Assembly (NCBI GenBank): GCA_964548475.1
Contig: CAZJRF010000094.1
Span: forward strand, 1-7,661
Length of the DNA: 7,661 nucleotides
Source of the DNA: VGBK01 sp964548475
GTDB taxonomy: Bacteria; Actinomycetota; Acidimicrobiia; Spongiisociales; UBA11373
Direction: 5' to 3'
Below the pieces are notes generated by a model. It ran no database searches and had not been told where the DNA came from. It saw only the letters and a list, made by a program, of their open reading frames with translations. Made by a program: the position numbers and the translations under genes. Below are positions 1 to 5,654 of this stretch, in pieces. Positions within the stretch are counted from its first letter, which is position 1. Each line of letters starts with the position of its first letter.

Positions 1-384
1 CCAGGCCCGCAGGTACTCGTCGAACGACTGATACATGCGCAGCTCCTGGGACCACTCCACGTTGTACCCCTCGTCCTCCATGTCGATGCAGGGCTTGTTG
101 ACATCGAGTCGGTCGAGGGTCTGCACCGTCTTCAGTTCGATGAAACGCGCCCCGCACAGCCAGGCCGCCACGATGTTCTGCGCCATCTGGGTGTGCGGGC
201 CGGCCGCCGGGCCGAACGGGGTCTCGAGCGGATGCCCGTAGGCCTCCGTCCGGAAGCGGTCGCCTGCCCGGGGGGTAAAGAACAGCTCCCGCGGGATGCC
301 GAAGACCGAGCCCCGCCCCTCCAGCTCGCCGAACACCCATGAGGTGAGGGCCTCCATCGAGACGGGGTGGAAGCGGTCGGACAC
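1..384 (-). CDS. ygfK: YgfK-family protein (putative selenate reductase subunit), N-terminal 128 codons; 3' end beyond window
   Basis: Only the first 128 codons are present, and the frame runs open off the left edge. YgfK proteins are large (about 1000 residues) iron-sulfur flavoproteins found beside ssnA and selenium-dependent molybdenum hydroxylases. They are annotated as putative selenate reductase subunits, though their substrate is not settled. The visible part closely resembles my recollection of the E. coli YgfK start: GIP at residues 29-31, TPFGPAAGPHTQ at 55-66, AQNIV at 68-72, RFIELKTVQ at 80-88, KPCIDMEDE at 97-105 and DEYLRAW at 122-128. The GPAAGPH segment and ELKT strand recall dihydroorotate-dehydrogenase-like FMN barrels, which is an inference. 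I chose the GTG start at 384 because AGGAGG lies at 395-390, five bases upstream; the next in-frame ATG (residue 10) is less well supported. The gene follows ssnA by 12 nt, and its ribosome binding site overlaps the ssnA stop region, so the two are probably co-transcribed. Confidence 0.93.
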   Translation of the reverse strand, partial: MSDRFHPVSMEALTSWVFGELEGRGSVFGIPRELFFTPRAGDRFRTEAYGHPLETPFGPAAGPHTQMAQNIVAAWLCGARFIELKTVQTLDRLDVNKPCIDMEDEGYNVEWSQELRMYQSFDEYLRAW

Positions 385-396
385 CTCAGCCTCCTC

Positions 397-1419
397 TCAG
401 AGCCGGGCGTGCAGGCGGGCGGCCTGCTCGCGGGCCTTCGCCCGCACCTGGGCGGCGTCCACCCGGGTGGGGCGCCCGTCCTCCAGCACCACCTCTCCCC
501 CGACCTCCACCCGCAGCGGCCGGATGCCGGGGGTGAAAGCGATGTGCCAGGGGTCCATAGGCTCGTAGGACCAGGTGACCCGGTCTTCCCGGGCTTCGGG
601 GACCAGGTCCCACCCGGTCTCCAGCCAGCCCCAGGCGGTCTCCGGGGTGGCGGTGACGTCGACGGAGCGGTGCAGCACGTAGGCCAGGCGGAACTCCTCC
701 AGCATGTTGCCGCCGATGCCGTCGGTGCCCAGGGCCACCGGCTGGCGGAACCGCCGCGGGTCGGCGTAGCCCACCGCGTTGTTCAGGTTGGAGCGGGGGT
801 TGTGGAGGATCGTCCCCCGCAGCCGGTGATCGTCGGGCAGGTGCACCCCGTGGGCCAAGAGCCAGTCGTTGCGCGTGAGGCGCTCCAGGCGGTCGGCGGC
901 GGGCGCGTCGACCGACCCCTCGGCCACATGGATGTGCACCCCCACCCCCAGGTCGGCGGCGAGGCCGGCCGCCTCCTCGAGGGTCTCGTCCTCACAGGTG
1001 AAGGCGGCATGAATCCCCACCAGGCCACGCCCGCCCGCCTGCAGGAAGCGGCGATTCTCTTCCAGGCCCCGCCGGGCACCCTCGGGACCGTGGCGGTCGG
1101 TGACCCCGTAGGCGCACACCACCCGCACCCCCACCTCGGCACAGGCGACGGCGATGACGTCGAGCGATCCCTCTATCGCGTTGGGCGACTCGTGGTGGTC
1201 CACGATGGCGGTAGTCCCCTGCTCGAGGGCCTGCAGGGCGCCGAGCATCGCCGACCAGCGGATCATCTCCAGATCGAGAGCGCAGTCGAGACGCCACCAG
1301 ACCAGCTCCAGGATCTCAGGGAAGCAGGTGGGGATCCTGGGCGGGGCGGGCATGCCCCGGGCCAGGGCTGAGTAGAAGTGGTGGTGGGCACAAACCAGGC
1401 CCGGTGTGGTGGCAGTCAC
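397..1419 (-). CDS. ssnA: SsnA-like amidohydrolase (cytosine deaminase/chlorohydrolase family), short N-terminus
   Basis: A 340-residue metal-dependent amidohydrolase of the ATZ/TRZ-SsnA type. SsnA belongs to purine/urate catabolic clusters and probably hydrolyses a C-N bond of a heterocycle; its exact substrate is unknown. Metal and catalytic residues are all visible: HxH in CAHHHFYS (H12, H14), H137 in GIHAAFT, HIHVAE (162-167), H190 in LAHG, the HNPRSNLNN stretch (206-214) and D233 in LGTDG. WWRLD (41-45) and VDHHESP (73-79) match E. coli SsnA as I recall it. The start is a GTG at 1419, with GGGAGG at 1431-1426 and a 6-nt spacer. The open frame continues upstream to 1497, but that stretch does not resemble the family. 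The protein therefore lacks the roughly 55 N-terminal residues that usually form half of the beta-sandwich, and it is about 100 residues shorter than E. coli SsnA (about 440). The core looks intact, so it is probably functional. It is followed by ygfK and diverges from the lipoprotein gene. Confidence 0.92.
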   Translation of the reverse strand: MTATTPGLVCAHHHFYSALARGMPAPPRIPTCFPEILELVWWRLDCALDLEMIRWSAMLGALQALEQGTTAIVDHHESPNAIEGSLDVIAVACAEVGVRVVCAYGVTDRHGPEGARRGLEENRRFLQAGGRGLVGIHAAFTCEDETLEEAAGLAADLGVGVHIHVAEGSVDAPAADRLERLTRNDWLLAHGVHLPDDHRLRGTILHNPRSNLNNAVGYADPRRFRQPVALGTDGIGGNMLEEFRLAYVLHRSVDVTATPETAWGWLETGWDLVPEAREDRVTWSYEPMDPWHIAFTPGIRPLRVEVGGEVVLEDGRPTRVDAAQVRAKAREQAARLHARL

Positions 1420-1537
1420 GGCAGGCCTCCCGGCAGCGGTCTTCCCCCAACCTACCCCATGGGGCGCCTCCGCAGCACGCGGGCGCGCCGGGCGCATAGC
1501 ATCTCATGGGGATGTCCCCTCGACCGAGGAGGCTGCG
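1420..1537. promoter_or_regulatory. Divergent intergenic region with two short inverted repeats
   Basis: This 118-bp spacer must hold the promoters for ssnA-ygfK (leftward) and the lipoprotein gene (rightward). It contains the perfect palindrome CCCCATGGGG at 1455-1464 and the inverted repeat GGGGA-TG-TCCCC at 1508-1519. Both repeats include CATGGGG in direct orientation, at 1458-1464 and 1505-1511. TAGCAT at 1497-1502 could be a weak -10 element for the lipoprotein gene, but no convincing -35 accompanies it. The repeats are possible operator sites, which is an inference. In GC-rich DNA such short repeats also arise by chance. Confidence 0.3.
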
Positions 1538-2068
1538 ATGTCTCGATGCCTGGTTCTGCTGCTGGCCCTGCTCACCTCCGTCGTCACCGCCTGCAGCGGC
1601 GACGACGGCGGCTCGCTCTTCGAAGGCACTACGGGCGCCGTGCCGGAGCCCGTCGCCACCGTCTCAATAGAGGCCCTGGGCCGATCCTGGGAGCTGCCGG
1701 GCGCGGTCTGCCTGCGTGCCAACGCGGATCGCGCCACCGTCATGGCCGTCGCCGAGCAGCAGGCTGCGCAAGTGCGCTCGCTGGTCGGGCACCTGGTCTC
1801 GGGTTGGCCCACCACCACCTACGCCCTCGACTTCGACCATGAGACCTACGCGCGCGACCTGTACACGACGGCGGTCTCCGCCCTCACTCTCGCCCGGCTG
1901 GTGGGTGAAGAGGCTGCCCTCGAGGAGGGATGGGAGGACTGGGAGCAAGGCTTCGCCGACCCGGGCGGGGGCTGGGGGCCTCCGTCCGAGATCTCCGGCC
2001 GCCTCCCCCAGTGGGAGGTCGACGCCGGGACCCTCGCCGCGGCGGTGGCCGCCCACTGCGCCGGGTAG
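1538..2068 (+). CDS. Predicted lipoprotein of unknown function
   Basis: A 176-residue protein starting at ATG 1538, preceded by GAGGAGG at 1526-1532 with a 5-nt spacer. This internal start is preferred over the longer open frame from 1406 because it places a classic lipoprotein signal at the N-terminus: MSR, then the hydrophobic stretch LVLLLALLTSVV, then the lipobox VTAC with the lipidated cysteine at residue 19. A short Asp/Gly/Ser-rich tether (SGDDGG) follows. Two further cysteines, in AVCLRA (C58) and at C174 three residues from the end, could form a disulfide in the exported domain. The middle (about 60-140) looks helical and acidic, with a Trp/Glu-rich GWEDWEQGF segment. I do not recognise the family. 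The protein is probably anchored to the outer face of the cytoplasmic membrane. It runs opposite to ssnA and in the same direction as the superoxide dismutase gene 103 nt downstream. Nothing in the sequence ties it to purine breakdown. Confidence 0.85.
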   Translation: MSRCLVLLLALLTSVVTACSGDDGGSLFEGTTGAVPEPVATVSIEALGRSWELPGAVCLRANADRATVMAVAEQQAAQVRSLVGHLVSGWPTTTYALDFDHETYARDLYTTAVSALTLARLVGEEAALEEGWEDWEQGFADPGGGWGPPSEISGRLPQWEVDAGTLAAAVAAHCAG

Positions 2069-2105
2069 CCCCCGGGGCCGGCCGGGTAGCCCCGGCGCCG
2101 GCCGG
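2060..2105 (+). repeat. Short GC-rich tandem repeat overlapping the lipoprotein stop codon
   Basis: The 13-mer GCCGGGTAGCCCC occurs at 2060-2072 and again at 2081-2093, with a 21-bp period. A degenerate third start, GCCGGTTCAG, begins at 2101, where the match is limited to GCCGG. The lipoprotein's TAG stop lies inside the first copy, so the second copy repeats the stop codon in the same frame. The segment also contains the GC-rich palindromes GGCCGGCC and CCGGCGCCGG, which could slow polymerase, but there is no T tract. It most likely arose by local slippage duplication. Confidence 0.6.
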
Positions 2106-2142
2106 TTCAGGGTGGCGCCACGGCTCCAACTACAGTGCGCCG
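2106..2142 (+). promoter_or_regulatory. Candidate promoter for the superoxide dismutase gene
   Basis: TACAGT at 2131-2136 resembles a -10 hexamer (4 of 6 bases of TATAAT) and would give a leader of about 30 nt before the ATG at 2172. The best -35 candidate is the poor TTCAGG at 2106-2111, with an unfavourable 19-nt spacer. The leader is unusually A-rich for this window (CAAGAAACGAAGG), as expected for an open ribosome-loading region. No clear operator is visible. Confidence 0.25.
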
Positions 2143-2171
2143 GGACAACGCCCCAAGAAACGAAGGTAATC

Positions 2172-2801
2172 ATGGCCCACACCCTCCCTCCCCTCCCCTA
2201 CCCCACGGACGCCCTCGAGCCGTACATCGACACGCTGACCATGGAGATCCACCACGGCCGCCATCACCAGGCCTACGTGGACAACCTGAACAAGGCCATC
2301 GCCGGCGACGCGGCCCTGGAGGCAAAGGAGATCGACGCCGTCATCGCCGATCTCACCGCCGTGCCCGAAGCGGTGCGTACCACGGTGCGCAACAACGGTG
2401 GCGGCCACTGGAACCACAGCTTCTTCTGGAAGCTGATGGCCCCCAACGCCGGTGGGGCGCCCACCGGTGACCTGGCCGACGCCATCGACGCGACCTTCGG
2501 CAGCTTTGCCGACCTCCGGCAGAAACTGGAAGCCGCCGGCCTCGCCCGCTTCGGCAGCGGCTGGGCGTGGCTGGTGCTGAACGATGACCGCCTCGAGATC
2601 GTTTCCACTGCCAACCAGGACAACCCCCTCATGGGCCGAGCCGTCGCCGGCTGCGAGGGCCACCCCATCCTGGGCGTCGATGTCTGGGAACACGCCTACT
2701 ACCTGAAGTACCAGAACCGCCGTGGCGACTACCTGAAGGCATGGTGGAACGTGGTGGACTGGCCGGCCGTCTCGGCCCACTTCTCCGCCGCCACCCGCTG
2801 A
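2172..2801 (+). CDS. sodA: Superoxide dismutase, Fe/Mn family, Mn-type signature
   Basis: A complete 209-residue iron/manganese superoxide dismutase, which converts superoxide to oxygen and hydrogen peroxide; family members are usually 195-215 residues. The four metal ligands are H27 (in MEIHHGRHH), H82 (in NNGGGHWNHSFFW), D170 and H174 (in DVWEHAYY). H31 and Y35 occupy the usual second-sphere positions. The glycine-rich GGGH stretch before H82, together with Q149 in ANQDNP, points to the Mn-type (or cambialistic) arrangement rather than the Fe-type. There is no signal peptide, so it is cytoplasmic. The start is ATG 2172, with GAAGG at 2162-2166 and a 5-nt spacer. It lies downstream of the lipoprotein gene and converges on the PLP-enzyme operon, separated by two hairpins. 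It has no obvious functional link to the flanking purine-type genes beyond a possible role in coping with oxidants. Confidence 0.97.
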   Translation: MAHTLPPLPYPTDALEPYIDTLTMEIHHGRHHQAYVDNLNKAIAGDAALEAKEIDAVIADLTAVPEAVRTTVRNNGGGHWNHSFFWKLMAPNAGGAPTGDLADAIDATFGSFADLRQKLEAAGLARFGSGWAWLVLNDDRLEIVSTANQDNPLMGRAVAGCEGHPILGVDVWEHAYYLKYQNRRGDYLKAWWNVVDWPAVSAHFSAATR

Positions 2802-2821
2802 CCCTCCCCACCGCCTCGCAA

Positions 2822-2851
2822 GACACGCGCCGGCTTGTGCCGGCGCGTGTC
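2822..2851. terminator. Strong hairpin between convergent genes, probable bidirectional terminator
   Basis: The perfect 13-bp inverted repeat GACACGCGCCGGC (2822-2834) and GCCGGCGCGTGTC (2839-2851) encloses the 4-nt loop TTGT. It begins 20 nt after the superoxide dismutase stop. No T tract follows on either strand, so it is not a textbook intrinsic terminator. High-GC actinobacteria often use such U-poor hairpins between convergent genes, and this position fits that role. Confidence 0.8.
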
Positions 2852-2860
2852 GCTCGCGAC

Positions 2861-2889
2861 CCGACGGGGCTTCCTCTCAGCCCGGTCGG
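2861..2889. terminator. Second hairpin, probable terminator of the minus-strand PLP-enzyme operon
   Basis: An 11-bp inverted repeat with one mismatch: CCGACGGGGCT (2861-2871) and AGCCCGGTCGG (2879-2889) around a 7-nt loop. On the minus strand it starts 25 nt after the stop of the TrpB-like gene, ahead of the stronger hairpin at 2822-2851. The two together would make a double stop for leftward transcription. There is no T tract. Confidence 0.55.
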
Positions 2890-2914
2890 CTCTCCTCCCC
2901 GGCGCGCGACGCCG

Positions 2915-4372
2915 TCAGAGCAGCCCCACCGCCGCGTTGAACTCGTCGATGAGGCGGTCGATGGCGGGCACCTGGGCCTGGATGGCTTCCCAGTAGGCCG
3001 GGTCCCACAGGGCGTTGAGCTCCTCCACGGTCCTGCCCTGCTGCTCCACCCAGGTGAAGTACTTCAGGTTGTGGAGGCGCTTGCGCTCCCAGTAGCCCAG
3101 CTCCGCCATGTGATCGGTGGTCGCTCCCAGCAACCAGCGGTGATGCGCGATCGCTGCCCCGGTCGTGTCCAAGGGGCCGTGCTGCTCGCGCAGCTCGGCC
3201 ACCCGGGAGTCGTACAGGTCCATGGAGTCGGTCAGGATGGTCACCACCACGTCCTTGGGCCCCAGCTCGTACCAGCGGGCGAACTTCACCGCCGACACCA
3301 GGTTGGAGATGCTGGAGATGCCCAGCAGGGGCAGGTCGGCCACCAGCCCCTCCCCCACTCCGTACCGCACTAGGTACTCACGGCCCGCCTCCTCGTTGAA
3401 CAGGCGCAGGAGGGTCATGGGGGCCGCGTCGTCGACGGCCACTACCAGGTCGGTGTTGCGCACGTTGTGGATCCAGGGGACGTGCTTGTCGCCGATGCCC
3501 TCGATGCGATGCGCCCCGAAACCGCTGAGCAGCAGGGTCGGGCACTGCAGCGCCTCGGACGCCATCACCTTCGACAGGGGATGGCGCTGCTTCAACCAGT
3601 CCCCGCAACCGATGGTCCCTCCCGATCCGGTGGCCGACACCACCCCGGCGTACCGGTCGCCGGGCCGCATGGTCCGCTGGAGGACCTCCTCGATAGCGGG
3701 GCCGGTGACCGTGTAGTGCCACAGGTAGTTCCCGAACTCGTCGAACTGGTTGAAGATGACCACGTCCTCACCCGAGCGGCGCAGCTCCCAGCACTTGTCG
3801 AAGATCTCCTTCACGTTCGACTCCGAGCCCGGCGTGGCGATGACCTCGCCCGCCACCTGCTGGAGCCACTCGAAGCGCTCCCGGCTCATCTCCTCGGGGA
3901 GGATGGCCACCGATTCGCAGGCCAGGATGTGAGCGTCGTAGGCCCCACCCCGGCAGTAGTTGCCGGTGGAGGGCCACACCGCCTTCTGGCGGGTGGGGTC
4001 GAACTGGCCGGTGACCAGGCGGGGCACCAAGCAGCCGAAGGCAGCCCCCACTTTGTGAGCCCCGGTGGGGAACCACTTGCCGACCAGGCCGATGATACGG
4101 GCTTCCACCCCGGTCAAGGCGGGGGGGAACTCCAGGTAGTTCACCGGCCCGTATCCGCCCCCGTGGTCTACCGGTTCGTTGTGCCAGGTGATCCGCCACA
4201 GGTTGAGCGGCGCCAGGTCCCAGAGACCCACCTCGGCTAGGCGCTGGACGATCGCCGCCGGCACCCGTGCCGGGTTCACCATCTGGGCGAAGGTGGGGAT
4301 GGTGATCCCCCGCTCCCGGGCCCGGGCCACCGTGCGCTCGAGCACATCGGGACGGACGGTCAGATCGATCAT
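2915..4372 (-). CDS. PLP-dependent fold-type-II enzyme, TrpB/cysteine-synthase-like, substrate unknown
   Basis: A 485-residue pyridoxal-phosphate enzyme of the tryptophan-synthase-beta/cysteine-synthase superfamily. The probable PLP lysine is K107 in FPTGAHKVGAA, which resembles the GAHK motif of TrpB. A substrate/cofactor loop STGNYCRGG lies at 135-143 and the glycine-rich phosphate loop SATGSGGTIG at 246-255. It is longer than TrpB (about 400) or cysteine synthase (about 310), with an extra N-terminal segment of about 60 residues and a C-terminal tail of about 100. The first-rate ribosome site GGGGAGG at 4385-4379 sits 6 nt before the ATG, and the start codon is one base after the upstream stop, indicating translational coupling. 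Given its carbamoyltransferase and carbamate-kinase neighbours, it may be a beta-elimination or ammonia-lyase enzyme acting on a diamino acid or ureido amino acid, filling the YgeX role; this is inference. Ordinary tryptophan synthesis is unlikely, because no trpA or other trp gene is nearby. Confidence 0.85.
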   Translation of the reverse strand: MIDLTVRPDVLERTVARARERGITIPTFAQMVNPARVPAAIVQRLAEVGLWDLAPLNLWRITWHNEPVDHGGGYGPVNYLEFPPALTGVEARIIGLVGKWFPTGAHKVGAAFGCLVPRLVTGQFDPTRQKAVWPSTGNYCRGGAYDAHILACESVAILPEEMSRERFEWLQQVAGEVIATPGSESNVKEIFDKCWELRRSGEDVVIFNQFDEFGNYLWHYTVTGPAIEEVLQRTMRPGDRYAGVVSATGSGGTIGCGDWLKQRHPLSKVMASEALQCPTLLLSGFGAHRIEGIGDKHVPWIHNVRNTDLVVAVDDAAPMTLLRLFNEEAGREYLVRYGVGEGLVADLPLLGISSISNLVSAVKFARWYELGPKDVVVTILTDSMDLYDSRVAELREQHGPLDTTGAAIAHHRWLLGATTDHMAELGYWERKRLHNLKYFTWVEQQGRTVEELNALWDPAYWEAIQAQVPAIDRLIDEFNAAVGLL

Positions 4373-4373
4373 G

Positions 4374-5654
4374 TCATGCCTCCCCGCGGCCGATGCCGTG
4401 GTCTGCCAGCGCCCTCTCCAGTGACTCGCGATCCGCTTCGATCTCGATGGTGGCCGCCCCCGCTTGCTCGGCGGCGCGGCGCGCCGACGCTACATCCTTC
4501 AGACCGTTACCCGTGTTGATCACCACCACCCGGTCTCGCGGNNNNNNNNNNAGCCCGCTCCCGGCCGCCACTTTCAGCCCGGCCCAGGCGGCCGCCCCGG
4601 CCGGCTCGGCAAACACCCCCGACCCCCGGGCCAGGATGGGAATGGCGGCCAGGATCTCCTCGTCGCTCACGGTGAGGAACGCGCCCTCCGTCTCCCGGAC
4701 CGCGGCCATCGCCTTCAGTCGGTCGCGCGGCAAGCCCGCACTGATGGAGTCGGCCACGGTGTGGGCCGCGATGGGCAGCTTGGTGAGCGGGTCCTCCCCG
4801 TTCTCCCACGCCTCGGCCAGGTAGTTGGAGCCCGCCGCCTGCACCCCATACAGACGGGGCATCCGGCCGATCCAGCCCAGGGCCAGCAGGTCGCGCAGGC
4901 CCTTGTGCACGCCGCCGATGATGCCGCCGTCCCCCACGCTGACGACCACGGCGTCCGGCGCCTCCCAGCCCAGCTGCTCGCAGATCTCGTAGGCGACGGT
5001 CTTCTTTCCCTCGCTCATGTAGGGGTTGAAGCCGGTGGTCCGGTTGTACCACCCGTGGGCCGCCGCCCCCGCCAGGCACAACTCGACCGCCTGGTCGTAG
5101 GTGCCTTGGACCGCCAGCACCGTCGCCCCGTAGGCCAGGAGCTGGGCCACTTTGGCCGGGGGGGCGGAGGCGGGCACGAAGATCAAGCTCGGCCGCCCGG
5201 CGGCGGCGCAGAGCCCGGCCAGGGCAGCGGCGGCGTTGCCGGTGCTGGCCGTGGTGATCAGGCCGGCCCCGGCCTCGGCCGCCTTCACCACCGCCATCGC
5301 GCTGGCCCGGTCCTTCAGGGAGGCAGTGGGGTTGCGCCCGTCGTCCTTGACCCAGACAAGGCCCAGGCCGAGGGCGGTAGCCAGCCGGGGGACGGGGTAC
5401 AGGGGGGTATCGCCCACCAGCAGGGGCGGCGGCGCCGAGCCGGCCTCCACCGGCAGCAGCGGGCGGAAGCGCCACATGCCGGCCTCCGTCGAACCAGCCG
5501 CTTCTTCCCGACCGAAGGCCACTCCAATCCGCTCGTAGTCGTAGAGCACGTCGAGAGTGCCGTCCACCCCGTGGCGTGGGCAGACGTAGTCCACCTCTCC
5601 CGGCGCGTACACCTCGCCGCACACCAGGCAGCGCAGGCCGACGACGTGGCCCAT
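4374..5654 (-). CDS. Threonine-synthase-like PLP enzyme with N-terminal zinc ribbon
   Basis: A 426-codon fold-type-II PLP enzyme (426 counts the gap). The N-terminus carries a small zinc-ribbon-like motif, C9-x2-C12 and C25-x2-H28, followed by LDVLYDYE, the usual opening of archaeal/actinobacterial-type threonine synthases and relatives. The catalytic lysine is K114 in NPTASLKDRAS. The substrate loop is TASTGNAAAA, the phosphate loop VSVGDGGIIGG, and the final strand NTGNGLKD. True threonine synthase makes threonine from O-phosphohomoserine, but no thrB or hom gene is visible, and this copy sits between carbamate kinase and a second PLP enzyme. A catabolic lyase role on a 2,3-diamino acid is therefore at least as likely (inference). 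The start is ATG 5654, overlapping the kinase stop as TGATG; GTG 5657 is a same-frame alternative. A longer open frame up to 6365 is antisense-free read-through of the kinase gene in another frame and is not part of this protein. A 10-N gap falls near the C-terminus. Confidence 0.88.
   Translation of the reverse strand: MGHVVGLRCLVCGEVYAPGEVDYVCPRHGVDGTLDVLYDYERIGVAFGREEAAGSTEAGMWRFRPLLPVEAGSAPPPLLVGDTPLYPVPRLATALGLGLVWVKDDGRNPTASLKDRASAMAVVKAAEAGAGLITTASTGNAAAALAGLCAAAGRPSLIFVPASAPPAKVAQLLAYGATVLAVQGTYDQAVELCLAGAAAHGWYNRTTGFNPYMSEGKKTVAYEICEQLGWEAPDAVVVSVGDGGIIGGVHKGLRDLLALGWIGRMPRLYGVQAAGSNYLAEAWENGEDPLTKLPIAAHTVADSISAGLPRDRLKAMAAVRETEGAFLTVSDEEILAAIPILARGSGVFAEPAGAAAWAGLKVAAGSGXXXXPRDRVVVINTGNGLKDVASARRAAEQAGAATIEIEADRESLERALADHGIGRGEA
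4542..4551. other. Assembly gap of ten N inside the threonine-synthase-like gene
   Basis: Ten N bases interrupt the gene. The reading frame and family resemblance continue on both sides: GLKVAAGSG before the gap, PRDRVVVINTGNGLKD after it. About four residues are masked, at a surface linker before the last core strand. The true gap length may differ, but frame continuity suggests it is 10 or differs by a multiple of 3. This is a draft-assembly artefact, not evidence of a pseudogene. Confidence 0.95.

Noticed and set aside
367..1371. Plus-strand open frame of 334 codons over ssnA
   Set aside because: It is antisense to the full set of amidohydrolase motifs, and its composition (Gly, Pro, Val, His) is that of a shadow frame.
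1406..1537. A 44-residue N-terminal extension of the lipoprotein
   Set aside because: The extension would bury the lipoprotein signal peptide, overlaps the ssnA start, and has no ribosome site. ATG 1538 has GAGGAGG at ideal spacing and starts a classic signal sequence.
2915..4372. Assignment as the biosynthetic tryptophan synthase beta subunit (trpB)
   Set aside because: The GAHK motif is similar, but the protein is about 85 residues longer than TrpB, has a cysteine-synthase-like phosphate loop, and has no trpA or other trp gene beside it.
4542..4551. Possible frameshift or pseudogene in the threonine-synthase-like gene at the run of N
   Set aside because: The frame and conserved C-terminal motif (NTGNGLKD) resume directly after the ten N, so this is an assembly gap.
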